Positions 28,107 to 37,112 of a stretch of DNA of 64,000 bases are shown here, piece after piece (the stretch's first letter is position 1; each line of letters begins with the position of its first letter). The notes under the pieces are model-generated. The model worked only from the letters and a program-made list of their open reading frames with translations, did no database searches and was not told where the DNA came from. This DNA is from Roseomonas sp. (GTDB lineage Bacteria; Pseudomonadota; Alphaproteobacteria; Acetobacterales; Acetobacteraceae): assembly GCA_020249465.1 (NCBI GenBank), contig JADCFP010000048.1:62001-126000 (forward strand), written 5' to 3'. The position numbers and the translations under genes are program-made.

Positions 28107-29237
28107 ATGCCCGCCCCGCCTGCCCTATTGCAAGTATTGCCCGCGCTCCGCTCCGGCGGCGTGGAACGCGGCGCGCTGGAGATTGCCGAGGCACAAATCG
28201 CCGCCGGCTTCCGCGCCATTGTGGCCTCAGCAGGTGGGGAAATGGTGCCGGCGCTGGAAGCTTTGGGGGCGAAGCACATCACCTTGCCGCTGACGGCCAA
28301 ATCGCCCTTCGCCATATGGCGCAATGCGGCGGCACTCGCGGCGCTGGCGCGGGCGGAAGGCGTTGCGCTGATCCATGCGCGGTCCCGCGCGCCGGCCTGG
28401 TCCGCGTTGATTGCCGCCAGGCGCGTCGGTCTGCCCTTCGTCACCACCTATCATGGTGCCTATAATGAGGGCTTTCCGGGCAAGCGGCTCTATAATTCCG
28501 TCATGGCGCGCGGGGACCGCGTGATTGCCATCAGCCATTTCATCGCCGATCTTATCCGCACCCGGCACGGCGTGCCGGAATCGCGCCTGCGCGTTATCCC
28601 GCGCGGGGTGGACCCAAGGCGCTTTGACCCCGCGCTGGTCGGTGCTGAAAGGCTGGATAGGCTCCGCACGGCCTGGGGCCTGCCGGAAGGTCGCCCGATG
28701 ATCATGCTGCCGGCGCGGGTCACGCGCTGGAAGGGGCAGATGGTGCTGGTGGAGGCCATGGCGCGGCTGCCGGGCGACTCGCTCGCGCTTTTGGTGGGCG
28801 ATGCGGAAGAACGCCCGGCCTTCAAGGCGGAATTGCTGGCGCGCATTGAAAGCCTTGGTTTGCAGGATCGCGTGCGCTTATTGGGCCACGCCAATGATAT
28901 GCCGGCGGCGCTGCTGCTGGCCGATGTGGTTATCCATGCCTCGACCGATGCGGAAGCCTTTGGCCGCACGGTGATCGAAGCCCAGGCCATGGCGCGGCCC
29001 GTGATTGCAAGCGACCTTGGCGCGCCGCGCGAAACCGTGGCCGAGGGCATCACCGGCTGGCGCATCCCGCCCGGCGATGCCGCCGCACTTGCTGACGCCA
29101 TTGGCAAGGCGCTGGCCTTGCTTCCCGCTGAAAGCGCAGCGCTCGGCGCCAGAGCACGCGCTGCGGTGCTGTCAGGCTATACGACTGAAGCCATGCAGGC
29201 CGCGACCATTGCCGTCTATCGGGAATTGATCGGATGA
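28107..29237 (+). CDS. Glycosyltransferase family 4
   Basis: A 376-residue GT-B glycosyltransferase, probably adding a sugar to lipopolysaccharide core or another surface glycan in the cytoplasm. The N-terminal domain has VLPALRSGGVERGALE; the C-terminal nucleotide-sugar domain has LPARVTRWKGQ and the E-x7-E region DAEAFGRTVIEAQAMARPV. Its stop overlaps the start of the next glycosyltransferase (ATGA), so the two are coupled. Confidence 0.9.
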   Translation: MPAPPALLQVLPALRSGGVERGALEIAEAQIAAGFRAIVASAGGEMVPALEALGAKHITLPLTAKSPFAIWRNAAALAALARAEGVALIHARSRAPAWSALIAARRVGLPFVTTYHGAYNEGFPGKRLYNSVMARGDRVIAISHFIADLIRTRHGVPESRLRVIPRGVDPRRFDPALVGAERLDRLRTAWGLPEGRPMIMLPARVTRWKGQMVLVEAMARLPGDSLALLVGDAEERPAFKAELLARIESLGLQDRVRLLGHANDMPAALLLADVVIHASTDAEAFGRTVIEAQAMARPVIASDLGAPRETVAEGITGWRIPPGDAAALADAIGKALALLPAESAALGARARAAVLSGYTTEAMQAATIAVYRELIG

Positions 29238-30160
29238 CGCTGCGCATCCTGGTGATCAAGCTGGGTGCGCTTGGCGATTTTGCCCAGGCTTTCGGGCCAT
29301 TTGCGGCGATCAGGGCGCATCATCCCGGCGCCGAGATCACCCTGCTGACCACGCCGCCCTTCGCGCCGCTGGCGCGCCAGGCGCCCTGGTTTGACCAGGT
29401 TTGGGACAATGGCCGGCCGAGGGGCCTCGCCGCGCTTTGGGCGCTGAGGCGGCAGTTGCGCGCGGCGCGCTTTGATCGGGTTTATGATTTGCAGACCTCT
29501 GGCCGGTCAGCGCGCTATCGCTGGCTGGTCGGGCGCGGCGTGGAATGGTCCGGCATTGCCGCCGGCGCTTCCCATCCCCATGCCAATCCGCGCCGCGATT
29601 TCATGCACACGGTGGAACGCCAACGGGAGCAATTGGAAATGGCCGGCATCAGCCATTTCCCGGCGCCCGCGCTAGATTGGCTGGATGCCGATATCACGCG
29701 CTTTGCCCTGCCGGAGCACTTTGCGCTGCTGATCCCTGGTGCCTCCCCCGGCAGGCCGGCCAAGCGTTGGCCGGTCGCGCAATTCACGGCCCTGGCGGCG
29801 GCGCTTGATGTGCCGACGGTAATCCTGGGCGGCCCGGCCGAAGCGGCCTTGGGTGCCGCCATCACAGAAGGCACCCCCGGCGCGCGTGACCTGACGGGCA
29901 AAACAAGCTTCGCCGATATCGCCGCACTCGCCCGCCGTGCCGCCTTTTGCATTGGCAATGATACCGGCCCGACGCACCTCGCGGCCGTGGCCGGCTGCCC
30001 GACGCTCGCCCTATTCGGTGAGGATAGCGACCCCGCGCTTTGCGCCCCGCGTGGCCCCTGCGTCGCCGTGCTGCGCCACCAGCCGCTTGCTGCCCTGACG
30101 CTGGCTGAGGTACGGGCGGCGCTTCAGGATTTGATCACTCACCCCGCCACCATGGCTTGA
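29234..30160 (+). CDS. Glycosyltransferase family 9 (heptosyltransferase-like)
   Basis: A 308-residue GT9 enzyme like ADP-heptose:LPS heptosyltransferases. The N-terminus ILVIKLGALGDFAQAFGP and the C-terminal CIGNDTGPTHLAAVAGCPTL are hallmarks. It probably extends the LPS inner core with the partner GT4 encoded just upstream. The acceptor and donor cannot be read from sequence. It ends 57 bases before thrS. Confidence 0.9.
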   Translation: MTLRILVIKLGALGDFAQAFGPFAAIRAHHPGAEITLLTTPPFAPLARQAPWFDQVWDNGRPRGLAALWALRRQLRAARFDRVYDLQTSGRSARYRWLVGRGVEWSGIAAGASHPHANPRRDFMHTVERQREQLEMAGISHFPAPALDWLDADITRFALPEHFALLIPGASPGRPAKRWPVAQFTALAAALDVPTVILGGPAEAALGAAITEGTPGARDLTGKTSFADIAALARRAAFCIGNDTGPTHLAAVAGCPTLALFGEDSDPALCAPRGPCVAVLRHQPLAALTLAEVRAALQDLITHPATMA

Positions 30161-30217
30161 CCCGGAAGGGGCCTCTGCCCATGGTCCTGCCTCTCTGCAA
30201 CCCATAGGACGCTGTTC

Positions 30218-32152
30218 ATGCCCGCGATTACCCTGCCCGATGGTTCCATCCGCCAATTTGACGGCGCGGTGACGGGCACCACTATCGCGGCGGCGATTGG
30301 CCCTGGCCTCGCCAAGGCAGCGCTTGCCATGGAGGTGGATGGCAAGCTGCGCGATCTTTCCGCGACCATCACGCAGGATGCGAAGCTGCGCTTCATCACG
30401 CGGCGCGATCCCGAAGCGCTGGAGATGATCCGCCATGATTGCGCCCATGTGCTGGCAGAAGCCGTGCAGGCGCTTTATCCCGGCACGCAGGTGACGATCG
30501 GTCCTTCAATTGAAAACGGCTTCTATTACGATTTCGCCCGGAACGAGCCCTTCAAGCCCGAAGATTTCGTCGCGATTGAAGCCAAGATGCGCGAAATCAT
30601 CGCGCGCAATGATGCTTTTGTGCGCGAAGAATGGGACCGTGAGGATGCGATCCGCTTCTTCACCGCCAAGGGCGAACGCTACAAGGCGGAACTGATCCAG
30701 GATTTGCCCAAAACCGAGATCATCAGCATCTACAAGCAAGGCGCCTGGACCGATCTTTGCCGCGGCCCGCATATGCGCGGCACCGGCGATATCGGCACCG
30801 CCTTCAAGCTGATGAAAGTGGCCGGCGCCTATTGGCGCGGCGATCATCGCAACGCGATGCTCAGCCGGATTTACGGCACCGCCTGGCGCGACCAGAAGGA
30901 ACTCGACGCCTATTTGTTGCAGTTGGAAGAAGCGGAAAAGCGCGACCACCGCAAGATCGGCAAGGAAATGGGCCTTTTCCATTTGCAGGATGAGGCGGTG
31001 GGCTCGGTCTTCTGGCATCCCAAGGGCTGGCGGCTTTATCGCACCGTGGAAGCCTATATGCGCCGGCGCTTGGATATTGCCGAATATCAGGAAGTGAAGA
31101 CGCCACAGCTGGTGGATCGAAAGCTTTGGGAAGCTTCCGGCCATTGGGAAAAATTCCGCGAAAACATGTTCGTCGCGCGCGTGGAGGACGAGGATGAAAA
31201 GGATCGCGTGCTCGCGCTGAAGCCCATGAATTGCCCCTGCCATGTGCAGATTTTCAATCAGGGCTTGCGGTCTTACCGCGAATTGCCGCTGCGCATGGCC
31301 GAATTCGGGTCCTGCCATCGCTATGAACCCTCGGGCGCCTTGCATGGCATTATGCGCGTGCGGGCCTTCACGCAGGATGATGCGCATATTTTCTGCGCTG
31401 AAGACCAGATCGCTGATGAAACGGTGCGGTTCGTGGCGCTGCTGTCTTCCATCTATCGCGATTTCGGCTTTACCGAATTCCGCGTGAAATTTTCTGACCG
31501 CCCGGCGCGGCGCGCGGGCACGGATGCGGTGTGGGATCAGGCGGAAGGCGCGCTGAAAGACGCCTGCCGCATCGCCGGCGTTGAGTATGAATTGAACCCT
31601 GGTGAGGGCGCCTTTTACGGCCCCAAGCTGGAATTCGTGCTGCGCGATGCCATTGGCCGCGATTGGCAATGCGGCACGCTGCAAGTTGATTTCGTGCTGC
31701 CCGAGCGGCTGGATGCGGAATATGTCGCGGAAGATGGCGCCCGCCGCCGCCCGGTCATGCTGCACCGGGCCATCCTTGGGTCCTTTGAACGCTTCCTTGG
31801 CATTTTGATCGAAGAACATGCGGGGCGCTTCCCGCTTTGGCTCGCGCCCGTTCAGGTGGTGGTGGCGACGATTGTGGATGAAGCGGCACCCTTCGCCCGC
31901 CAGGCCGCCGCTGCCTTACAAAAGGCTGGGGTCGCAGCCTCGCTCGACCTCAGGAATGAGAAGATCAACCGCAAGGTGGTGGATCACATTGACCAGCGCG
32001 TCCCCGTGCTTGCCGTGATTGGCCGGCGTGAGGCTGAGGAAGGCACCATTGTGCTCCGTCGCCTGCCGGGGCGTGACCAGGAAACGCTGAAGCTGGCCGA
32101 TGCCGTGGCGCTGCTGGCGGCCGAGGCAACGCCGCCCGATCTGCGCGCCTGA
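30218..32152 (+). CDS. thrS: Threonyl-tRNA synthetase
   Basis: A 644-residue class II synthetase charging tRNA-Thr. The domains are an N-terminal TGS ([15 protein letters not shown]), the editing domain with [11 protein letters not shown], the class II core (motif 2 in [15 protein letters not shown]), and a C-terminal anticodon-binding domain. The length is typical. AGGA sits eight bases ahead of the ATG. A strong hairpin follows the stop and infC comes next, the common thrS-infC neighbourhood. Confidence 0.97.
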   Translation: MPAITLPDGSIRQFDGAVTGTTIAAAIGPGLAKAALAMEVDGKLRDLSATITQDAKLRFITRRDPEALEMIRHDCAHVLAEAVQALYPGTQVTIGPSIENGFYYDFARNEPFKPEDFVAIEAKMREIIARNDAFVREEWDREDAIRFFTAKGERYKAELIQDLPKTEIISIYKQGAWTDLCRGPHMRGTGDIGTAFKLMKVAGAYWRGDHRNAMLSRIYGTAWRDQKELDAYLLQLEEAEKRDHRKIGKEMGLFHLQDEAVGSVFWHPKGWRLYRTVEAYMRRRLDIAEYQEVKTPQLVDRKLWEASGHWEKFRENMFVARVEDEDEKDRVLALKPMNCPCHVQIFNQGLRSYRELPLRMAEFGSCHRYEPSGALHGIMRVRAFTQDDAHIFCAEDQIADETVRFVALLSSIYRDFGFTEFRVKFSDRPARRAGTDAVWDQAEGALKDACRIAGVEYELNPGEGAFYGPKLEFVLRDAIGRDWQCGTLQVDFVLPERLDAEYVAEDGARRRPVMLHRAILGSFERFLGILIEEHAGRFPLWLAPVQVVVATIVDEAAPFARQAAAALQKAGVAASLDLRNEKINRKVVDHIDQRVPVLAVIGRREAEEGTIVLRRLPGRDQETLKLADAVALLAAEATPPDLRA

Positions 32153-32183
32153 CGCCACAGTGACGGGAAAATAGGGTGCCTCA

Positions 32184-32222
32184 GGGCCGCTTCCTGCAAC
32201 CGAAACTTGCAGCAGGCGGCCC
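32184..32222 (+). terminator. Hairpin between thrS and infC
   Basis: GGGCCGC (32184-32190) pairs with GCGGCCC (32216-32222), and inside it CTGCAA (32194-32199) pairs with TTGCAG (32207-32212). A short A-run follows rather than T's, so this could be an attenuator or processing structure in the infC leader rather than a simple terminator. Confidence 0.55.
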
Positions 32223-32269
32223 AAAAGCCCATAAATGCGCCGTTCTGATAACCGCGACAGGAGAGTACC

Positions 32270-32815
32270 ATAGCTCGACCCCCTATGCCCGCCGCCCAGC
32301 AGGCCCCAGCGCGTGAAGGCCCGCGTATCAATGATGAAATCCGCGTCCCTCAGGTTCGCCTGATTGATGACGCCGGAGAGATGATCGGCGTGATGTCCGC
32401 CCGCGAAGCGCTGATCCGCGCTTATGATGTGGGCCTAGACCTTGTTGAAATCTCGCCCAATGCGGTGCCGCCTGTCTGCAAGATCCTGGATTACGGGAAA
32501 TACAAATACGAACAGCAGAAAAAGGCGAATGAGGCGCGCAAGAAGCAGAAGGTCGTCGAAATCAAGGAAATCAAGGTTCGCCCGAATATTGATGACCATG
32601 ATTACGATGTGAAAATGAAGCAGATGCGGAACTTCATCGGCGAAGGCGACAAGGTGAAGGTGACACTTCGCTTCCGTGGCCGCGAAATGGCGCACCAGGA
32701 ATTGGGCGTGAAGGTGCTGGAGCGTATTCGCAATGACCTGATTGAACTGGTCAAGGTGGAACAAATGCCCAAGCTGGAAAACCGCCAGATGGTCATGGTG
32801 GTGGCGCCGAAATAG
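32270..32815 (+). CDS. infC: Translation initiation factor IF-3, AUA start
   Basis: IF-3 keeps ribosomal subunits apart and rejects non-canonical start codons. The protein is 181 residues from the proposed start; core motifs are [17 protein letters not shown], a lysine-rich linker ([14 protein letters not shown]) and the C-terminal [17 protein letters not shown]. The start is read as ATA at 32270: it is in frame, AGGAG lies six bases upstream, and it adds ARPP, similar to the N-termini of related IF-3 proteins. The first ATG (32285) has no ribosome site at a usable distance. An unusual infC start that IF-3 itself discriminates against is a known feedback device in E. coli (AUU). Confidence 0.88.
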   Translation: MARPPMPAAQQAPAREGPRINDEIRVPQVRLIDDAGEMIGVMSAREALIRAYDVGLDLVEISPNAVPPVCKILDYGKYKYEQQKKANEARKKQKVVEIKEIKVRPNIDDHDYDVKMKQMRNFIGEGDKVKVTLRFRGREMAHQELGVKVLERIRNDLIELVKVEQMPKLENRQMVMVVAPK

Positions 32816-32935
32816 GCGCTGCCCTTCCCTGCGTGATCCGGGCGACGGGTCACGCTGCTTGCCTTTGGCTTTCCCTTGCCGCGCAGTGCTGCGCCGCCCA
32901 TAAGGCGTGCTCATCCGCCGCAGCCGAAGCAAGCC

Positions 32936-34810
32936 ATGCCTGAAAGCGCCCTCGCCAGCCTGGAAATTGCCGCCGCCCGCAATCCTGACGGGGCTATGGA
33001 AATTCTGCTTGGGACCATGCGGCGACTTGCCGCCGGCACGAGCCTTGAGGATCTTGCCGCGCCCGAGGCGCCACAAACGACCGAGGTGCTGGCGACCCGC
33101 TTTGCCGCCGCCATGGCCCGCATCCTGACCGATCCCGCCATCCGGTTTGACGACAGCGCCTTGCTACGCCTGGCCGCCCTGGGGCGCGTTGCGGATAACC
33201 TCCATACCGTCAGCGGCTTTGGCGGTTCGGACCATATTCTGCGCATGCTGGGGGCAGGCGATACGGGTGGCCTCAGGCGCCTGTTCCAGCAAGACCGCCG
33301 CGCCTTTGCCAAGGCCTGGCTGCTGTTTTCGGTCGATTCCGCGCTGCCGATTGATATGCAGGCATTGCTGGAAGCGCCGGCGCCGGTCGCGCTACTGGTC
33401 GCAACAAGCCTAGTTTCGCAAAAGCCTATCCTGACCGAAGCAGGGTATGCACGCCGCGAAGCACTGGTGAGCCTCGCCGGAAGGCTGAAGCCAGTGCCGC
33501 TGCCGCTTTCGGTGGATCACCTGGTTCTGATCTCGGCGGCCTGGATGCTCTGCTCCTATGCCGGGGCGCGCGACAAGCATGCCATCAAGGCAGTGCTGAA
33601 CCGCGTGCTGCGCCAATGGGGGGAGAGCATTGGCCTCAGTGACGCTGCCCTGCCCGCCATCCGCGCCCTGAAAACGCGCCCGACCCTGCTGGTCGCGGCC
33701 GAGATCATGCATTCCAATCATGTGCAGTATCGCTATTTCGGGCAGTATCTTCGCCAACTGCGTGAGCGTTTTCGGCTTGTATTGCTGACCGAGGAATCCC
33801 AGGCCGACAGCAATGCCCGCCTGCTTTATGATGAGGTGCATGTCTTCAAGCGCGAAGGCGGCACGGGCTATTTCAACAGGCTGGTGGAGATTGTGAAATC
33901 CATCGCCCCGGATGTGATTTTCTGGATCAGTGTTGGCATGCGGCATTGGGGACCGGTGCTCGCCAATTTCCGACTGGCCCCCATTCAATTGGCGGGCTTT
34001 GGCCATGCGGCTTCCACCTATTGCGATACGATGGACTACTACTTCACGCGGGAAGGCTATGTCGGCGATCCCGCGCTGCTGTCCGAACAAGTGATCCTGC
34101 TGCCGGATTCAGGGCTGAAATTCGAAAGATCGCCGTTTTATACGCCCTTGCAGCCCGCCATTCGTGAAAGCGCATCCCCACTGCGCGTCGCGCTGCCGTC
34201 CAACCTGTTGAAGCTCAACCCGCATTTCATCAACATCCTGCGGCGGATTCGGGAAAAGGCGGGGCGGCCATTGGAATTTCGTGTCTTCCCCAATGTCTCG
34301 GGGCTTGAGCTGATTGCCACCAAGCGTGTTTTTGACCAGCGCTTGCCGGGCAGCATCGTCTATCCCGTCATGGCCTATAATAACTACCTCGCGGAACTGA
34401 ACGCTTGCGATCTGAACCTAAGCCCCTTCCCCTTCGGCGCGCTGCATAGCGTTGTCGATTCGCTCCGGCAGGGCATCCCTGTGGTGGCGATGGATGGGCT
34501 TGATTTGCATGAACGCCCCGACCCCATGCTGCTGCGCCGGATTGGCATGCCGGAATGGCTGATTGCGCAGGATGAGGAAGCCTATATCGCCGCGGCGCTG
34601 CGCCTGATTGATGATGACGCAACGCGGGTGGCGCTGAGCTGGCAGGCGGTGGAGTTGGACCTGGACCGCACGCTGTTTGGGGATGCGACCACGCCGCTTG
34701 GCCGCGATGTGGTGGATGCCATGTGGTGGCTTTACCAGAAGCACGAGGCTATCAAGGCGTCTGGCCGCAAGGTGTTTCGGACGGCGGATCGGCAGGTGCC
34801 TGGTTTCTGA
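32936..34810 (+). CDS. HMW1C/SPINDLY-like (GT41-type) glycosyltransferase
   Basis: A 624-residue protein whose C-terminal half resembles GT41-type enzymes such as HMW1C and bacterial O-GlcNAc-transferase-like proteins, which add sugars to protein Asn, Ser or Thr in the cytoplasm. Visible motifs are LAGFGHAASTYCDTMDYYF, LSPFPFGALHSVVDSLRQG (about residues 495-513) and LHERPDPMLLRRIGMPEWLI. The N-terminal 240 residues are helical without clear TPR consensus, as in HMW1C. ATG 32936 is used; further upstream only a TTG is available. No adhesin substrate is encoded next to it. Confidence 0.72.
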   Translation: MPESALASLEIAAARNPDGAMEILLGTMRRLAAGTSLEDLAAPEAPQTTEVLATRFAAAMARILTDPAIRFDDSALLRLAALGRVADNLHTVSGFGGSDHILRMLGAGDTGGLRRLFQQDRRAFAKAWLLFSVDSALPIDMQALLEAPAPVALLVATSLVSQKPILTEAGYARREALVSLAGRLKPVPLPLSVDHLVLISAAWMLCSYAGARDKHAIKAVLNRVLRQWGESIGLSDAALPAIRALKTRPTLLVAAEIMHSNHVQYRYFGQYLRQLRERFRLVLLTEESQADSNARLLYDEVHVFKREGGTGYFNRLVEIVKSIAPDVIFWISVGMRHWGPVLANFRLAPIQLAGFGHAASTYCDTMDYYFTREGYVGDPALLSEQVILLPDSGLKFERSPFYTPLQPAIRESASPLRVALPSNLLKLNPHFINILRRIREKAGRPLEFRVFPNVSGLELIATKRVFDQRLPGSIVYPVMAYNNYLAELNACDLNLSPFPFGALHSVVDSLRQGIPVVAMDGLDLHERPDPMLLRRIGMPEWLIAQDEEAYIAAALRLIDDDATRVALSWQAVELDLDRTLFGDATTPLGRDVVDAMWWLYQKHEAIKASGRKVFRTADRQVPGF

Positions 34811-34858
34811 ACGGAACGGGTGCTTTCCGTCGGGCGGTGCAGACATTACATGCGCGTG

Positions 34859-36295
34859 ATGTCTTCACCCGCCCTTGTCTGGTTCCGCCAGGATTTGCGC
34901 CTTGCCGATAACCCGGCGCTGCATTCCGTGGCCGATCGGCCCATCCTGCCGGTTTTCATCCTGGACCCGGAGGCCGCCGGCGCCTGGCCAGAGGGCGGCG
35001 CTTCCCGCTGGTGGCTGCATCATAGTCTTTTGGCGCTGGCGCGTGACCTGAAGGCGCTGGGCGCGCCGCTTCTGGTGCTGCGCGGCGCGGCGCTGGACCT
35101 GCTGCCCAAGCTTGCGGCTGAGATCGGCGCCGATGAAATCCATGCCGGGCGCCTGACCGAACCCTGGGCGCGAGCGCGTGACGCCAAGCTGGCCGAGGCC
35201 CTGCAAGCGGCCGGGCGGAAGCTGGTGCTGCATCGTTCTGCCCTGCTGCATGAACCGCATCTGGTCCGCACCGGGGCGGGCAAGCCCTATGCGGTCTATA
35301 CCCCCTTCTCCCGCACCCTATTCGGCTTTGGGGACCCCGCCGCGCCCATCCCGGCGCCGAAGCGCTTGCGGGCAGCGACGGGTGCGCCGGCGGGGGTGGA
35401 TATTCCGACGCTCGGCCTGCTGCCGCGCCCGCCCGAGCCTGATTGGGCGGCGGGCTTTGGCGCCGTCTGGCAGCCAGGGGAGGAAGGGGCAGCGCGGCGA
35501 TTGGCTGATTTTCTGGCCTCAGGCGTCAATGCCTATGCGGATCGGCGGAATGAACCGGCGGCCAAGGGGGGGACCTCTGGCCTCTCGCCGCATCTGCATT
35601 TTGGTGAAATCTCCCCCCGCCAGGTCTGGGTCGCGGCGCGGGCGGCGGTGCCCAAGGGTGGGGCGGGGCTGGAGACCTTCCTCAAGGAAGTACTGTGGCG
35701 GGAGTTTTCACATCATCTGCTCTGGCATCGCCCGGAAATGCCAGAGGCACCCTTGCGGGCGGAATTCGCGGCCTTCCCCTGGGCGCCGGATGCCGCACTG
35801 CTCAGGGCCTGGCAGCGTGGGCAGACTGGCTATCCCATTGTTGATGCCGGCATGCGTCAGCTTTGGCAGACCGGCTGGATGCATAACCGCGTGCGCATGA
35901 TCACGGCTTCGTTTCTCGTGAAACATTTGCTGCAACCCTGGCAGGATGGCGAGGCCTGGTTCTGGGATACGCTGGTGGATGCGGACCTCGCGGCCAATAG
36001 CGCGTCCTGGCAATGGGTTGCGGGCTGCGGGGCGGATGCCGCGCCCTATTTCCGCATCTTCAACCCGGTCCTGCAGGGTGAGAAATTCGATCCCGACGGC
36101 GAGTATATCCGCGCCTGGTGCCCGGAATTGGCCAAGCTGCCCGCGCGCTTTATCCACAAACCCTTCGAGGCGCCGGAGATGATTCTGCGCGGTGCTGGCG
36201 TTGCGCTTGGCCAAACCTACCCGAAGCCAGTGATTGATCTGGCAGAAGGCCGGGCACGCGCATTGGCGGCCTTTGCGGGGCTGCGCAAAGCATGA
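34859..36295 (+). CDS. phr: Class I deoxyribodipyrimidine photolyase
   Basis: A 478-residue photolyase that repairs cyclobutane pyrimidine dimers using FADH- and blue light. It begins SSPALVWFRQDLRLADNPAL, the usual photolyase N-terminus. The FAD-binding C-terminal region includes WREFSHHLLWHRP, TGYPIVDAGMRQLWQTGWMHNR and DADLAANSASWQWVAG. ATG 34859 gives the normal start; an ATG three codons earlier is possible. The next gene overlaps its stop by four bases. Confidence 0.93.
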   Translation: MSSPALVWFRQDLRLADNPALHSVADRPILPVFILDPEAAGAWPEGGASRWWLHHSLLALARDLKALGAPLLVLRGAALDLLPKLAAEIGADEIHAGRLTEPWARARDAKLAEALQAAGRKLVLHRSALLHEPHLVRTGAGKPYAVYTPFSRTLFGFGDPAAPIPAPKRLRAATGAPAGVDIPTLGLLPRPPEPDWAAGFGAVWQPGEEGAARRLADFLASGVNAYADRRNEPAAKGGTSGLSPHLHFGEISPRQVWVAARAAVPKGGAGLETFLKEVLWREFSHHLLWHRPEMPEAPLRAEFAAFPWAPDAALLRAWQRGQTGYPIVDAGMRQLWQTGWMHNRVRMITASFLVKHLLQPWQDGEAWFWDTLVDADLAANSASWQWVAGCGADAAPYFRIFNPVLQGEKFDPDGEYIRAWCPELAKLPARFIHKPFEAPEMILRGAGVALGQTYPKPVIDLAEGRARALAAFAGLRKA

Positions 36296-37050
36296 TCACA
36301 CCGGCGGCCTTGCGCCGCGCGGGCTTTTCGGGGCTGCGCGTAGTCGGCGATGTGCATGGCGAGGCCGAGGCTTTTGAAGCTGCCATTGCCGGGGCGGAAT
36401 CGCTTGGCCTTTTCATCATTCAGCTTGGCGATCTGGTGGATTACGGGCCGGATAGCCCCGGCGTCTTGCGCCGCGCCTTTACCATGCTGGATGCCAAGCG
36501 CGGCATTTTTCTGTTGGGCAATCATGAACATAAACTCCGGCGCGCGCTGATCGGCCATGCCAGCGCGAAGCTGTTTGTTGCACCCGAAGGGCTTGGCAAA
36601 ACGCTTGAACAATTGAACGCGGCCCCGGATCGGGAGGTTTTGGCCGCGCGTGCAGTGGCCGAGATCGCCCGCGCGCCGGCCTGGCTCAGGATGGGGCAGG
36701 CCATGTTCATCCATGCCGCCTATCATGACGCGATGCTGTTCCGCGCACCGCCCGAGGATGCCGGGGTGCGCCGCCCTGACGGCCCGCTCTCGCGCGCCCT
36801 TTATGGCGAGGTGACGGGCCAGCGCGGGCCGGATGGGTACCCGATGCGCGCCACGCGCTGGGTTGGGCGGATACCCCATGGAATCACTGCCTATGTCGGG
36901 CATGATAATCGCTCCACCAATGGGCGGCCGCATGAAATGCGCGGCGCGCTGGGTGGGCGGGCGATTTTCCTAGATACCGGCGCGGGCAAGGGCGGCGCTC
37001 TCGCCTGGATTGATCTGCCGTTTGAGGCGCTGGAGCCAGTAGCCGAATAA
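36292..37050 (+). CDS. Metallophosphoesterase (PrpE/ApaH-like)
   Basis: A 252-residue calcineurin-type phosphoesterase. All metal motifs are visible: VVGDVHGE, QLGDLVDYGP, LLGNHEHKL, FIHAAYH and VGHDNRS. Relatives cleave diadenosine polyphosphates or phosphoproteins. Start-stop overlap with the photolyase gene suggests co-expression, but no functional link is established. Its TAA is followed within two bases by a palindromic repeat. Confidence 0.88.
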   Translation: MITPAALRRAGFSGLRVVGDVHGEAEAFEAAIAGAESLGLFIIQLGDLVDYGPDSPGVLRRAFTMLDAKRGIFLLGNHEHKLRRALIGHASAKLFVAPEGLGKTLEQLNAAPDREVLAARAVAEIARAPAWLRMGQAMFIHAAYHDAMLFRAPPEDAGVRRPDGPLSRALYGEVTGQRGPDGYPMRATRWVGRIPHGITAYVGHDNRSTNGRPHEMRGALGGRAIFLDTGAGKGGALAWIDLPFEALEPVAE

Positions 37051-37051
37051 A

Positions 37052-37084
37052 GCGTTTTCCAGCCAAGTGGTTCCACATGGCTGG
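37052..37084. repeat. Intergenic palindromic repeat, copy 2
   Basis: CCAGCCA (37059-37065) pairs with TGGCTGG (37078-37084), and GTGG pairs with CCAC inside, giving a long hairpin with a TT loop. It is preceded by GCGTTTTC. It matches copy 1 (26428-26471) in the opposite orientation. Placed right after a stop codon, it may also act as a transcript-end structure. Confidence 0.7.
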
Positions 37085-37112
37085 AGAGCTACGGCGCAGT
37101 CGGAGAGATCAG

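Noticed and set aside
30506-31819. 437-codon antisense frame in thrS
   Set aside because: thrS is unambiguous and the antisense translation shows no family features.
32285-32815. infC starting at the first ATG (32285)
   Set aside because: No ribosome site lies at a usable distance, while an in-frame ATA 15 bases upstream has AGGAG six bases ahead.
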